From: Rhizobiales bacterium 2SD | Lineage (GTDB): Bacteria; Pseudomonadota; Alphaproteobacteria; Rhizobiales; Beijerinckiaceae | Direction: 5' to 3' | DNA: 64,000 nt | NCBI GenBank assembly: GCA_005502805.1 | Contig: SCMY01000013.1 | Coordinates: forward strand, 124,001 to 188,000 | Part shown: positions 42,507 through 51,665 of the stretch, piece by piece | How positions within the stretch are numbered: the first letter of the stretch is position 1 | Layout: the number at the start of each line of letters is the position of its first letter | Made by a program: the position numbers and the translations under genes | Notes under the pieces: generated by a model | Databases searched by the model: none | What the model was told of the DNA's origin: nothing | What the model saw: only the letters and a program-made list of their open reading frames with translations

Positions 42507-43463
42507 CTATTTGCCCGACGGCGGCGTGCCATGAGTGTGGAAGCTCTCGATCGTCTTCAGCCCCCAGGCCTGCCCTTTCTTCCGCTCCTCTTCCGTCCAA
42601 GTCACCGTCTGCCAGTCCGGATCGAGGATCAGGCGCGCCCCGGCATTGGCGATCTCGACCCGGTTTCCGGCGGGTTCGTAGACATAGAGGAAGAAAGTCT
42701 GCTGCACCGCGTGCTTGTGCGGCCCGGTCTCGATGAAGACGCCATTCTCCAGGAAAAGATCGGCCGCCTCGAGGATGTGCTCACGCTGGTCGACGGCGTA
42801 GGTGACATGGTGGAAGCGCCCGCGCGCCGGCGTGTGGTCGCGGGTATAGGCGATGTCGTAGCTCTTGTTATTGACGGTGAACCAGCAGCCGCCGACCTCG
42901 CCGGAATCGAGCACGATCTGCTCGGTCACGCGGCTGCCCAGCGCCTTTGGCATGAACTCGCGGATCTTGGCGACATCCTGCGCCAGCAGGTTGAGATGGT
43001 CGAGCCGGCGCACGGCGCAGCCGCGGCCATGGTTGCGCTGCGCCTGGTTCTTCAGGGCAGGCCGCTCCCTCTCGGGGGCGACGTATTTGTTGGTCTCGAA
43101 ATAGATCTCGAAGACGTGGTCGTCCGGATCGCGGAAGCGATAGGCCCGGCCATGGCCGAGGTCGCCCTCGCTCCAGCCGATGCCGCAGCCCATCGCCTCG
43201 ATCGCCGCGACGCGCCGCATGAGCGCCGCCTCGCTTGAGGCGCGGTAGCCGATATGGCCGACGCCCGTCGTCTTCGCCGCGGTGAGCTTCAGCGTGTGGA
43301 ACTCGTAATCGTCCCAGGCGCGCAGATAGACGCTGTCGCCCTCGCACCCGCTCTCCGTCAGCCCAAAAATGTCGACGAAGAAGTCGAGGCTCTCCTGCGG
43401 CTTGTCGGTGAAAAGCTCGACATGGCCGAGATGGGCGACGTCGAAGCAGGGTTCTGTGCTCAT
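42507..43463 (-). CDS. VOC-family extradiol dioxygenase
   Basis: A 318-residue two-domain protein of the vicinal-oxygen-chelate type. The C-terminal domain keeps the iron set of class I extradiol dioxygenases: His156 ('RRLDHLNLL'), His218/219 ('RFHHVTYAVD') and Glu270 ('GNRVEIANAG'), with spacing like catechol 2,3-dioxygenase. It is therefore probably an active ring-cleaving enzyme. It is the last gene of the gal/liv operon, overlapping the methyltransferase stop by 4 bases. No LigB-type gallate or protocatechuate dioxygenase is present, so this may be the ring-opening step. The exact diol is unknown. Confidence 0.85.
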   Translation of the reverse strand: MSTEPCFDVAHLGHVELFTDKPQESLDFFVDIFGLTESGCEGDSVYLRAWDDYEFHTLKLTAAKTTGVGHIGYRASSEAALMRRVAAIEAMGCGIGWSEGDLGHGRAYRFRDPDDHVFEIYFETNKYVAPERERPALKNQAQRNHGRGCAVRRLDHLNLLAQDVAKIREFMPKALGSRVTEQIVLDSGEVGGCWFTVNNKSYDIAYTRDHTPARGRFHHVTYAVDQREHILEAADLFLENGVFIETGPHKHAVQQTFFLYVYEPAGNRVEIANAGARLILDPDWQTVTWTEEERKKGQAWGLKTIESFHTHGTPPSGK

Positions 43464-44569
43464 CCCCAGACTTCCCTTGCGACTTCGAGGATGCGCGAGA
43501 GTTTGGCCCATTGCTCGTCCTCGGCCAGGACATTGCCCTCCTCGGTCGAGGCGAAGCCGCATTGCGGCGACAGGCAGAGCTGCTCCAGCGGGGCGAATTT
43601 CGAGGCTTCCTCGATCCGGCGCTTGAGATTGTCCTTGCTCTCGATCTCGCCGAACTTCGAGGTCACCAGCCCGAGCACGACCTGCTTGTCGCCCTTGGGC
43701 AGGAAGCGCAGCGGCTCGAAGCCGCCGGAGCGGTCGTCGTCCCACTCCATGAAATAGCCGTCGACATCGATCTCGTTGAAGACCATCTCGGCAACCGGCT
43801 CGTAGCCGCCAGAGGCAATGAAGGTTGATTTGAAATTGCCGCGGCAGGTGTGGGTGGTGATCTGCATGTCGGCGGGCTTGGCCTTCAGCGCCGCATTGAG
43901 CACGTCACGATAGATGAAGATCAGCTGTTCCGGATCGTCGCCGCGCTCGGCCAGCATCTTGCGCTGCTCGGGATCGCAGAAATAGGACAGGCTGGTGTCG
44001 TCGAGTTGGAGATAGCGGCAGCCGGCATCGTAGAAGGCCTTGATCGCCTTGGCGTAGGCCTTGCCGAGATCGTCATAGTAATCCTCGATCCGCAGATAGG
44101 CGCTCGGATCGATCGCCTTCCGACCGCCGCGATAGTGCAGCATGGACGGGCTCGGGATCGTCATCTTCGGCACCCGGCTGGTCGTCGAGGCCAGGAACTT
44201 GAAATGGGCGAGATGCGGGTGGTCGTCGGGGAAGTCGAGCTTGCCGGTGACGCGGACCGCATGGCCCTTGGTGGTGACGCCCTTGAACTGGATGCCTGAA
44301 TCGGTCTCGAAGCTGGTCACGCCGGAAAGACCGTCGAGGAAGTCGAAATGCCAGAAGGCGCGGCGGAACTCGCCGTCGGTCACGGCCTGAAGGCCGACCT
44401 CCTCCTGCTTGCGCACGAGCTTCCTGATCTCCTCGTCCTCGATCGCGGTCAATTCGGCCTGGCCGATCTCGCCGGCCGCGTGCTTGGCGCGCGCATCCTT
44501 GACGGCTGAGCTGCGCAGCAGGCTGCCGACCATGTCGCCGCGGAACGGCGGCTTCTGTCTCTGGCTCAT
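43460..44569 (-). CDS. MetE-like (cobalamin-independent methionine synthase II) protein
   Basis: A 369-residue protein matching only the C-terminal catalytic half of MetE. Zinc-ligand positions are kept: His240 and Cys242 in 'TTHTCRGNF' and Cys337 in 'LSPQCGFAS'. It lacks the N-terminal half that binds polyglutamyl-folate in full MetE, so a different methyl donor is likely. It sits between the LivF gene and the extradiol dioxygenase, not with methionine genes. A role moving methyl groups from a methoxylated or methylated substrate is an attractive inference, not shown. Confidence 0.82.
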   Translation of the reverse strand: MSQRQKPPFRGDMVGSLLRSSAVKDARAKHAAGEIGQAELTAIEDEEIRKLVRKQEEVGLQAVTDGEFRRAFWHFDFLDGLSGVTSFETDSGIQFKGVTTKGHAVRVTGKLDFPDDHPHLAHFKFLASTTSRVPKMTIPSPSMLHYRGGRKAIDPSAYLRIEDYYDDLGKAYAKAIKAFYDAGCRYLQLDDTSLSYFCDPEQRKMLAERGDDPEQLIFIYRDVLNAALKAKPADMQITTHTCRGNFKSTFIASGGYEPVAEMVFNEIDVDGYFMEWDDDRSGGFEPLRFLPKGDKQVVLGLVTSKFGEIESKDNLKRRIEEASKFAPLEQLCLSPQCGFASTEEGNVLAEDEQWAKLSRILEVAREVWG

Positions 44570-44599
44570 GGCGTTTCCTTTCCCTGTTCTGTCGTTGGC

Positions 44600-45307
44600 T
44601 CAGGCGGCGGCGAGGCCGAGATGGCGCTCCAGCCGTGACGGATCGGCGAGGAGCTCGGCGCTCCCCGCGGCGAGGACGACGCGGCCACGCTCCAGCACGA
44701 TCGCCTCGTCGGTCAGTTCGAGGATCTTGCGGGCATGCTGCTCGATGACGATCGCCGAGAGCCCCTCCTCGCGGACGAGGCGTTTCAGGGCGCGCAGCAG
44801 TTCCTCGACGATGATCGGCGCGAGCCCCTCGGTCGGCTCGTCCAGGAGCAGCAGCCTGGGATTGAGCATCAGCGCCCGGCCGATCGCCAGCATCTGCTGC
44901 TCGCCGCCGGAAAGCTGGTTGCCGAGATTGGCCTTGCGCTCGGCGAGGCGCGGGAACATCGAAAAGACGCGCCCGGTCGTCCACGCGCCCGGCGTCGCCA
45001 CGGCGGTCAGGTTCTCCAGCACGGTCAGCGACTTGAAGATGTTGCGCTCCTGCGGCACCCAACCGATGCCGGCATGGGCGCGCTGCTCCGGCGAGAACCC
45101 GGTGATGTCGCGCCCGGCCAGCGCGATCCGGCCGCCGCGGCGGCGGGTGACGCCGATGATGCTGTTGACCAGCGTGGTCTTGCCGACGCCGTTACGGCCG
45201 AGCAGCGCCAGCGAACGGCCCTCGGCGAGCGCAAGATCGATGTCGAACAGCACCTGGGCCTCGCCATAGCCGGCGCTGAGGCGTTCGACGTTGAGGAGTT
45301 CAGCCAT
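44600..45307 (-). CDS. livF: Branched-chain-type ABC importer ATPase LivF
   Basis: A 235-residue ATPase with Walker A 'GRNGVGKTT', signature 'LSGGEQQMLAIGRAL', Walker B 'LLLLDEPTEGLAP' and switch 'VIEQHARK'. The 'TEGLAP' motif marks the LivF group. The start at 45307 overlaps the livG stop by 8 bases. Gene order livK-H-M-G-F is complete. In this operon the importer probably carries an aromatic or organic acid and not leucine. Confidence 0.93.
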   Translation of the reverse strand: MAELLNVERLSAGYGEAQVLFDIDLALAEGRSLALLGRNGVGKTTLVNSIIGVTRRRGGRIALAGRDITGFSPEQRAHAGIGWVPQERNIFKSLTVLENLTAVATPGAWTTGRVFSMFPRLAERKANLGNQLSGGEQQMLAIGRALMLNPRLLLLDEPTEGLAPIIVEELLRALKRLVREEGLSAIVIEQHARKILELTDEAIVLERGRVVLAAGSAELLADPSRLERHLGLAAA

Positions 45308-46052
45308 GGCCGTGCTCCCCGAGATAGGCGGCGCGAACGGCTGGATCATTGGCGATCTCGCCGGGCGTCCCGTCGGCGAGGAGACGGCCATTGACCAGCA
45401 CAGTGATCCGCGTCGCGAAGCGGAAGACGAGGTCCATGTCGTGCTCGATCAGCAGGACCGAGACATCCTCCGGCAGGCCGGCGACCGTCGCCATCAATTC
45501 GCGCCGCTCGGCTTCGGGCACGCCCGCCGCCGGCTCGTCGAGCAGCAGCACGCTCGGCTTGGCGGCGAAGGCGGCGGCGATCTCGATCTGCCGCTGCTTG
45601 CCATAGGGCAAGGTCGCGATGCGCTCGTCCATGATGTCGTCGAGCCTGAAGCGGGCGAGTATCTCTGCGGTCTCGGCGACGAGTTCCTTTTCCCTGTCGA
45701 GCGCACGCAAGGGCTGCCGGCCGCGTCCGAGCCGCTCGGAGATCACCAGCGCGATCATCTCGACCGGCGTCATCGTCGCAAAGAGCTGGTTGATCTGGAA
45801 GGTCCGCGCCAATCCGCGCCCGACCCGGGCCTCGCGCGGCAGCCCAGTGATGTCCTCGCCCATCAGTTCGACGCGGCCGGAGCTTGGCCGCAGCACGCCG
45901 GTCAACTGGTTGACGAAGGTGGTCTTGCCGGCACCGTTCGGGCCGATCAGCGCGTGACGCGCGCCCTTCGCCAGCGTGAAATCGACATGATCCGTCGCGG
46001 TGATGCCGCCGAAGCTTTTGCACAGGTCGAAGGTCTGGAGCGCCGCGTTCAT
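45300..46052 (-). CDS. livG: Branched-chain-type ABC importer ATPase LivG
   Basis: A 250-residue ATPase with Walker A 'GPNGAGKTT', Q-loop 'TFQINQLF', signature-like 'LPYGKQRQIEIAAAF' and 'LLLDEPAAGVPEAE' with the LivG-typical end 'NDPAVRAAYLGE'. It overlaps livM by 4 bases and livF by 8, and forms the second ATPase of the same importer. Confidence 0.93.
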   Translation of the reverse strand: MNAALQTFDLCKSFGGITATDHVDFTLAKGARHALIGPNGAGKTTFVNQLTGVLRPSSGRVELMGEDITGLPREARVGRGLARTFQINQLFATMTPVEMIALVISERLGRGRQPLRALDREKELVAETAEILARFRLDDIMDERIATLPYGKQRQIEIAAAFAAKPSVLLLDEPAAGVPEAERRELMATVAGLPEDVSVLLIEHDMDLVFRFATRITVLVNGRLLADGTPGEIANDPAVRAAYLGEHGHG

Positions 46053-47056
46053 GTCGACGCCCTCCGGCCAAGGCGCGCGACACGGCCGACCACAGCCTTG
46101 ATCCCGCCATGGATCAGTTCGCGCCCGCCGAGCACGAACAGGACGAGGAACAGCCCGATCCAGAACATCCAGTATTGCGGCGTGAAGCTCGCGATCACGT
46201 CCTGCAGCAGCTTGAAAGCGACAGCGCCGATCAGCCCGCCATAGAGATAGCCGGCGCCGCCGACGATCAGCACCAGCATCAGGTCGGCGGAGCGATGGAA
46301 GGCGAGCACGTCGAGCGAGACGAACTGCGTGGTCTGCGCGAGCAAGGCACCAGCCGCCCCGGCATAGGCCGCAGCGAGCGTATAGACCGCGACCAGTCGC
46401 CAGTGCAGCGGCACCCCGGAGGCGGAGGCGCGCAGCGGGTTGTCGCGGATCGCTCGCAGCGACAGGCCGAAGGGCGAACCCACAATGCGCCGCGCCAGCA
46501 CGAACAGCACGAACAGCACGGCGAGCGAATAGAGATAGGCGACCTTGCCGAAGATATCGAACTCGAACAGGCCGAGCACCGGCCCCATCATGATGCCCTG
46601 CAGGCCGTCGGCGCCGCCGGTGATCCCGCCGAGCGAATTCGCCAGCTCCCCCAGGATCAGCGCGACACCGAGCGTCACCATCAAACGCGTCAGATCGCTG
46701 CCGCGCAGGATCAGCGGGCTGGTCAGCAGGCCGAGCAGGCCAGCAGCGCTCATGCCAACGGCAAGTCCCGTGACCGGGTCGGCGCTGGCATGCTTGGCGA
46801 AGAGCCCGGCCGCATACGCGCCGAAACCGAAGAAGGCGGCGTGCCCGAGCGAGACGATGCCGGCATAGCCGAGGATCAGGTCGAGCGAGAGCGCGAACAG
46901 CCCGAGGATCGCGATCTCGTTGAGGATCAGCAGCTGGCGCGGCAGGAGGAAGAAGGCCGCCAATGCCAGGACCCAGAACGCGATCTCGGCCGGGTGCCAG
47001 CGCCGCGCGCCATAGAGCGAGCGCTGGACGCGCGCCTCGATGCTATCGGTACTCAT
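46049..47056 (-). CDS. livM: Branched-chain-type ABC permease LivM
   Basis: A 335-residue permease with about nine hydrophobic helices and the LivM motifs 'LDLILGYAGIVSLGHAAFFGFGAYA' (region ~55-85) and 'SPFGLSLRAIRDNPLRASASG', the ATPase-contact loop. The start at 47056 overlaps livH by 4 bases; the frame is open further upstream inside livH but has no family similarity there. Confidence 0.93.
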   Translation of the reverse strand: MSTDSIEARVQRSLYGARRWHPAEIAFWVLALAAFFLLPRQLLILNEIAILGLFALSLDLILGYAGIVSLGHAAFFGFGAYAAGLFAKHASADPVTGLAVGMSAAGLLGLLTSPLILRGSDLTRLMVTLGVALILGELANSLGGITGGADGLQGIMMGPVLGLFEFDIFGKVAYLYSLAVLFVLFVLARRIVGSPFGLSLRAIRDNPLRASASGVPLHWRLVAVYTLAAAYAGAAGALLAQTTQFVSLDVLAFHRSADLMLVLIVGGAGYLYGGLIGAVAFKLLQDVIASFTPQYWMFWIGLFLVLFVLGGRELIHGGIKAVVGRVARLGRRAST

Positions 47057-47910
47057 GCCCGCCCCCTGGCGAAGAGACCGTGCGGTCGCGTGATCAGCAG
47101 GATCACCATCAGCGCATAGATGATGAAGGCGCCGAGCTGCGGCACCAGGTACTTGCCGGCGACATCGGCGACGCCAAGCAGCATCGCCGCGAAGAACGGG
47201 CCGGAGATCGTCGAGGTGCCGCCGACGGTCACGACGATCAGGAAGTAGATCATGAACTTCAGCGGGAAGGTCGGGTCGAGCCCCATCAATTCGATGCCGA
47301 GCGCCCCGCCGAGGCCGGCAAGCCCCGAACCAAACGCAAAGGTCAGCGCGAACAGCCGGTTGACGGGGATGCCGAGGCCGCGCGCCACCCTGGCGTCGTC
47401 GACCGCGGCGCGCAGCCGGCTGCCGAAGCGCGTGCGGGTGAAGCCCCATTGCATCGCGAAGGCCAAGGCGCCGCAGAGCAGGATGATGAAGAGCCGGTAG
47501 CGGCCGACACCAATGCCGGCGAGATCGAAGCGCCCGCTCAGCCAGGCCGGCAGTTGCACGAATTGCTGGCTCGAGCCCATCAGATAGTCGGCGCCGGCGA
47601 TAGCCATGAACACCAGCCCGATCGAGAACATCACCTGGTCGAGATGGCTCTTGGCGTACATCGGCCGGTAGACCAGCCGCTCCAGCACGAGCCCGGCGAG
47701 CGCGGCGGCAAAGAAGGCCGCCGGCAAGGCCATGAGGAACGGCAGGCCGAGCCGCTGCATCGCCAGCACAGTGACATAGCCGCCGAACATGGCGAAGGCG
47801 CCGTGGGCGAGGTTGATGAAGTTCATCAACCCCATGGTCACGGACAGCCCGCAGGCCAGCACGAACAGGATCATGCCGTAGGCGACGCCGTCGAACAGGA
47901 TGGTGAGCAC
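47053..47910 (-). CDS. livH: Branched-chain-type ABC permease LivH
   Basis: A 285-residue permease that begins 'MLTILFDGVAYGMILFVLACGLSVTMGLMNFINLAHGAFAMFGGY' (residues 1-45 in segments), the typical LivH opening, and has the EAA-like loop 'FGSRLRAAVDDARVARGLGI'. It is 21 bases after livK and forms the heterodimeric channel with LivM. Confidence 0.93.
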   Translation of the reverse strand: MLTILFDGVAYGMILFVLACGLSVTMGLMNFINLAHGAFAMFGGYVTVLAMQRLGLPFLMALPAAFFAAALAGLVLERLVYRPMYAKSHLDQVMFSIGLVFMAIAGADYLMGSSQQFVQLPAWLSGRFDLAGIGVGRYRLFIILLCGALAFAMQWGFTRTRFGSRLRAAVDDARVARGLGIPVNRLFALTFAFGSGLAGLGGALGIELMGLDPTFPLKFMIYFLIVVTVGGTSTISGPFFAAMLLGVADVAGKYLVPQLGAFIIYALMVILLITRPHGLFARGRA

Positions 47911-47931
47911 GTCGGGTCCGCCCTGGCCGGC

Positions 47932-49104
47932 TTACTTTTTGGCCTTGGTCGGGTCCTTGACGTTCGGGATCGTCTCGAACTCCTGATTGTAGAGCTCGCC
48001 GTTCACGCGCTCGACCTTGCGGATATAGACGTTCTGGATGATGTCGCGCGTCTCGGGATCGATCGAGATCGGCCCGCGCGGGCTGACCCAGCTCATCCCC
48101 TTCATCGCTGTGACCAGAGCCTCTCCGCCTTCGCCCTTGGTCTTCTTTAGGCCCTCATAGAGCGCGTGCATGCCGTCATAGCCGCCGACCGCCATGAAGT
48201 TCGGGCGCAGGCCGGGATTGGCCTTCTTGAAGCCCTCGACGAAGGCCTTGTTCTCGGGGCTGTCATGCGAGGCCGAATAGTGCTGGGCGGTGACGACGCC
48301 GAGCGCGATGTCGCCCATGCCGTTGAGGATGTCGTCATCGGTCAGGTCGCCGGTACCGATCAGCTTGATGCCGCTCTTGTCGAGGCCGCGCTCGACGAAC
48401 TGCTTCATGAACTGGGCGCCGACGCCGGACGGAACGAAAACGAGCAGCGCCTCCGGCTTGGCGTCGGCGACGCGCTGCAGGAAGGGCGAGAAATCCGGGT
48501 TCTGCAGGGGCACACGGATGTTCTCGACCTGGCCGCCGCCGGCCTTGAACGCCTCCGAGAACGAGCTCTCGACGTCATGGCCCGGGCCGTAATCGGAGAC
48601 GATGGTGATGACGCGCTTGGTGCCCTGCTTGGCGATCCAGGTACCGAAGGGCGAGCCGATCTGCGGCACGACCTGGCTGGTGCGCACAATGAAGGGAGAG
48701 CGCTCGGTGATGATCCCGGTCGCAGCGGCCATCACCACCATTGGCGTCTTCGCCTGCGTCGCCAGCGGCGCGGTCGCGAGCGCGAGCGGCGTCAGGCCGA
48801 AGCCGGCGATCGCGGTGACCTTGTCGTTGACGATCAGCTCCTGCGCGATGCGGCGGGTGACGTCGGCGGTGCCGGTATCGTCCTTGACGATGAGCTCGAC
48901 CTTCTTGCCGGCGACGCTCGCGCCCTTCTCCTGGATGTAGAGATTGGCCGCCGCGGCGATCTGCCGGCCGGTCGAGGCGAAGGGGCCGGTCATCGGCAGG
49001 ATCAGGCCGATCTTGACCGCGTCCTGCGCCAGGGCCGCGCCGCTGACCGAGGCGGCCAGCGCGAGGCCGAGCATTCCTTTGAGAACCGTCCTGCGAATGG
49101 TCAT
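47932..49104 (-). CDS. livK: Branched-chain-type ABC substrate-binding protein LivK
   Basis: A 390-residue periplasmic binding protein with a signal peptide (RRTVLKGMLGLALAASVSGAALA, with a twin-Arg start) and the type I PBP opening 'VKIGLILPMTGPFASTGRQIAAA'. Relatives next to aromatic-degradation genes bind aromatic or dicarboxylic acids. It lies 51 bases after the galC gene, so the importer is part of the aromatic operon. Confidence 0.9.
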   Translation of the reverse strand: MTIRRTVLKGMLGLALAASVSGAALAQDAVKIGLILPMTGPFASTGRQIAAAANLYIQEKGASVAGKKVELIVKDDTGTADVTRRIAQELIVNDKVTAIAGFGLTPLALATAPLATQAKTPMVVMAAATGIITERSPFIVRTSQVVPQIGSPFGTWIAKQGTKRVITIVSDYGPGHDVESSFSEAFKAGGGQVENIRVPLQNPDFSPFLQRVADAKPEALLVFVPSGVGAQFMKQFVERGLDKSGIKLIGTGDLTDDDILNGMGDIALGVVTAQHYSASHDSPENKAFVEGFKKANPGLRPNFMAVGGYDGMHALYEGLKKTKGEGGEALVTAMKGMSWVSPRGPISIDPETRDIIQNVYIRKVERVNGELYNQEFETIPNVKDPTKAKK

Positions 49105-49155
49105 GTCGTTCCTCCCGAGATGATGGCGAGCCCCTTTGCCGGGGCTTTCGTTGGA

Positions 49156-49845
49156 TTATTCGCTGTCGTCGTCGCGATAGACGAGGCCTGCTTTGGCGAG
49201 GCCGTCCCGCATAGCGTACATATCGAGCCCGAGTTCGCCAGCAGCCAGGCGTCTACGCTTTTCGTCTTCATTGGCCTCGCGCTTGCGGCCGGCGGCGGCG
49301 ACCGCCTCGGCCTCGCGCCGCGGCACGACGACAACGCCGTCATCGTCGGCGACCATCACATCGCCGGGATGGATCAGCGCCCCGGCGCAGACCACCGGCA
49401 CGTTGACCGAGCCGAGCGTCGCCTTGACCGTGCCCTTGGCCGAGATCGCCCGCGACCAGACCGGGAAGCCCATTTCGGTCAGCGTGCGGACATCACGGAC
49501 GCCGGCATCGATGACGAGGCCGATGCCGCCGCGCGCCTTGAGCGAGGTCGCCAGCAGATCGCCGAACATGCCGTCGGTATTGTCGGTGGTGCAGGCGACG
49601 ACGAGCACGTCGCCCGGCTGCACTTGCTCGATCGCGACATGGATCATCCAGTTGTCGCCGGGCTGGGCCAGCACGGTCACCGCCCCGCCGGCAATCTGCG
49701 CGCGGGCATAGATCGGCCGCATATACGGTTTCAGCAGGCCGCTCCGGCCCATCGCCTCATGCGTGGTGGAAACGCCCAATTCGGCGAGATCGGCCATCGC
49801 AGCGGCCGGGGCACGCTTCCTGGTGCGGATGACGACGGGGTTCAT
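49156..49845 (-). CDS. galC: 4-carboxy-4-hydroxy-2-oxoadipate aldolase (RraA fold)
   Basis: A 229-residue RraA-fold enzyme that splits 4-carboxy-4-hydroxy-2-oxoadipate to pyruvate and oxaloacetate. Characteristic stretches are 'STTHEAMGRSGLLKPYMRPIY', 'TVLAQPGDNWMIHVA', 'FGDLLATSLKARG', 'VIDAGVRDVRTLTEMGFPVW' and 'KGTVKATLGSVNVPVVCAG', all very close to known LigK/ProA/GalC aldolases. The start at 49845 overlaps the galB stop (ATGA). It ends the galD-galB-galC set. Confidence 0.92.
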   Translation of the reverse strand: MNPVVIRTRKRAPAAAMADLAELGVSTTHEAMGRSGLLKPYMRPIYARAQIAGGAVTVLAQPGDNWMIHVAIEQVQPGDVLVVACTTDNTDGMFGDLLATSLKARGGIGLVIDAGVRDVRTLTEMGFPVWSRAISAKGTVKATLGSVNVPVVCAGALIHPGDVMVADDDGVVVVPRREAEAVAAAGRKREANEDEKRRRLAAGELGLDMYAMRDGLAKAGLVYRDDDSE

Positions 49846-50564
49846 GCCAGCGTCTCCAGCGCTTCCGGGAAGAGGCGCTGATAGGCTTCGCCATAGGTCA
49901 TCGCCTTGCCGGAATTGCGGCCGCCCTGCATGCCGCGGTTGAGCGCGACGCGGGTGTAGTATTCCCAGAGGTGCTTCTGCGCCGCGAGGATCTCGAACGC
50001 CTTGCGCTTCTGCTCCCAGACCTCGTCGATGTTGAGGATCACATTCGGCTTGAAATTGCACTGCTCGGGCTGGTGCGGCTCGAACAGGAAGACCGGTGGG
50101 GCGGCATAGGCACGGCCGGGATCGGGCTTGTGCCCGGCCGCTTGCGCGATGATGCGCGCTTCTTGCGCGAAGCGCGTCGCCTCGGGATGGTCGACATTAT
50201 AGGGGTCCTCGAGCGCGTGGGTCAGCACGAAGCTCGGGTTCAGCTCGTGGAAGATGTCGATGGCGCGCTCCAGCATCGGCTCGGTGGTGCGCAGCGGATA
50301 GTCGCCGGCATCCATGAACTCGATCTCGGCGCCGAGCGCCGTTGCAGCAGCTTCCGCCTCCTCGCGGCGCTGCCCCTTGACCTCCGCCATCTGCACACCC
50401 GCCTTCTTCCAGGCGAACTGGCTCTCGCCACGCTCACCATAGGACAGGCAGAGGATCTTGACGCGCATGCCGCGCCTGGCGTGCAGGGCGATCGCCCCAC
50501 CGGCGCGCCAGACGAAATCGCCGGGATGGGCCGTGATCACCAGCCCTGTCTTCTGGGCGCTCAT
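49842..50564 (-). CDS. galB: 4-oxalomesaconate hydratase, PIG-L type (GalB)
   Basis: A 240-residue PIG-L/LmbE-fold zinc protein. 'LVITAHPGDFVWRAGGAIALH', 'LCLSYGERGES', 'THALEDPYNVDHPEA' and 'FLFEPHQPEQCNFKPNVILNI' closely resemble GalB of Pseudomonas putida, which hydrates 4-oxalomesaconate; most PIG-L proteins are deacetylases, so context and sequence together decide. GAGAGGAGC precedes the ATG at 50564. It lies between galD and galC. Confidence 0.9.
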   Translation of the reverse strand: MSAQKTGLVITAHPGDFVWRAGGAIALHARRGMRVKILCLSYGERGESQFAWKKAGVQMAEVKGQRREEAEAAATALGAEIEFMDAGDYPLRTTEPMLERAIDIFHELNPSFVLTHALEDPYNVDHPEATRFAQEARIIAQAAGHKPDPGRAYAAPPVFLFEPHQPEQCNFKPNVILNIDEVWEQKRKAFEILAAQKHLWEYYTRVALNRGMQGGRNSGKAMTYGEAYQRLFPEALETLA

Positions 50565-50578
50565 CGCGCGCTCCTCTC

Positions 50579-51661
50579 TCACACTCTGCCGGCCGGCACG
50601 AAGGCCTGCCCCGCCATCAGGATGCGGGCGGTACGCAGCAACCCGGCCCGCTCGATCACCGGCCGCTCCGCAGTGCCGCCGACCGTCAATGTCACCGTGA
50701 ACTCGCCGGTCGGATGCTCGACCGAAAGCGTCCGCTCGCGCCCCTCCGGCATCGCGACAACCGAAGCCGCCGGCGAGCCCGGCAGCACCGCTGCGGTCGC
50801 GACCGTCACCGCGGCGAAGACGCCGATCGAGGCATGACATTCATGCGGGATGAAGCTGCGTGTCGAGATCGCCCCGCCGGCGTGCGGCGGCGCGACCAGC
50901 GCGATCTTCGGCACGACCTTCCCCGCGACATCGCCGAGATTCATCAGCGGCCCGGCCGCGAGGCGGATGGCCTCGATCCGGGCCTTCAGCTCGGCATCCT
51001 CATTGAGCTGGTCGCGCGGCTCATAACCGGTGCGCCCGACATCGGCGGCGCGCATGACGATCACCGGCATGCCGTTGTCGATCAGCGTGCAAGGCACGCC
51101 CTCGATCACGTCGACAACGTTGCCGGTCGGCAAAAGCGCCCCGCAGACCGAGCCCTCGGCGTCGAGGAAGCCGATATCGATCGGCGCCGAAGTCCCCGGC
51201 ACGCCATCGATGCGTGCGGAACCCTCGGCGCTCGCCTGCCCGTCCGGCGTATCCATGGTGAGATCGGCGATCGTGCCGGTGTTGATCGTCCTGACCCGCA
51301 CCGTGGTGCGCGCACCGCTCGCTTTCACCAGCCCACGCGCCAGCGCGAACGGGCCGATCCCGGCGAGGATATTGCCGCAGTTCGGCGTGGTATCGACCGA
51401 AGCCGTCTCGACACCGACCTGCGCGAACAGGAAGTCGATGTCGCAGCCGGGCTCGGTGGAGGGCGAAACGATCGCGACCTTGCTGGTCAGAGGGTGGGCG
51501 CCGCCGAGCCCGTCGACCTGGCGCTTGTCGGGCGAGCCCATCACCGCGAGCAGGAAGGCGTCCCGCGCAGCGACATCAGCCGGCAGGTCGTCACGCAGGA
51601 AATAGGCGCCCTTCGAGGTGCCACCGCGGATCAGCATGCAGGGGATGGCGAGCTGCCCCAT
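50579..51661 (-). CDS. galD: 4-oxalomesaconate tautomerase (PrpF family, GalD)
   Basis: A 360-residue PrpF-fold isomerase. 'IPCMLIRGGTSKGAYFLRDDLP', 'LAVMGSPDKRQVDGLGGAHPLTSKVAI', 'NCGNILAGIGPFA' (Cys), 'TGYEP' and 'STRSFIPHECHASIGVF' match GalD of P. putida, which converts the keto to the enol form of 4-oxalomesaconate. It is 4 bases after the TctC gene and 14 before galB. Confidence 0.92.
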   Translation of the reverse strand: MGQLAIPCMLIRGGTSKGAYFLRDDLPADVAARDAFLLAVMGSPDKRQVDGLGGAHPLTSKVAIVSPSTEPGCDIDFLFAQVGVETASVDTTPNCGNILAGIGPFALARGLVKASGARTTVRVRTINTGTIADLTMDTPDGQASAEGSARIDGVPGTSAPIDIGFLDAEGSVCGALLPTGNVVDVIEGVPCTLIDNGMPVIVMRAADVGRTGYEPRDQLNEDAELKARIEAIRLAAGPLMNLGDVAGKVVPKIALVAPPHAGGAISTRSFIPHECHASIGVFAAVTVATAAVLPGSPAASVVAMPEGRERTLSVEHPTGEFTVTLTVGGTAERPVIERAGLLRTARILMAGQAFVPAGRV

Positions 51662-51665
51662 CGCT

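Noticed and set aside
49842..50564. N-acetylglucosaminyl deacetylase (usual PIG-L call)
   Set aside because: The sequence and its place between galD and galC match the GalB hydratase, a known exception in the PIG-L family.
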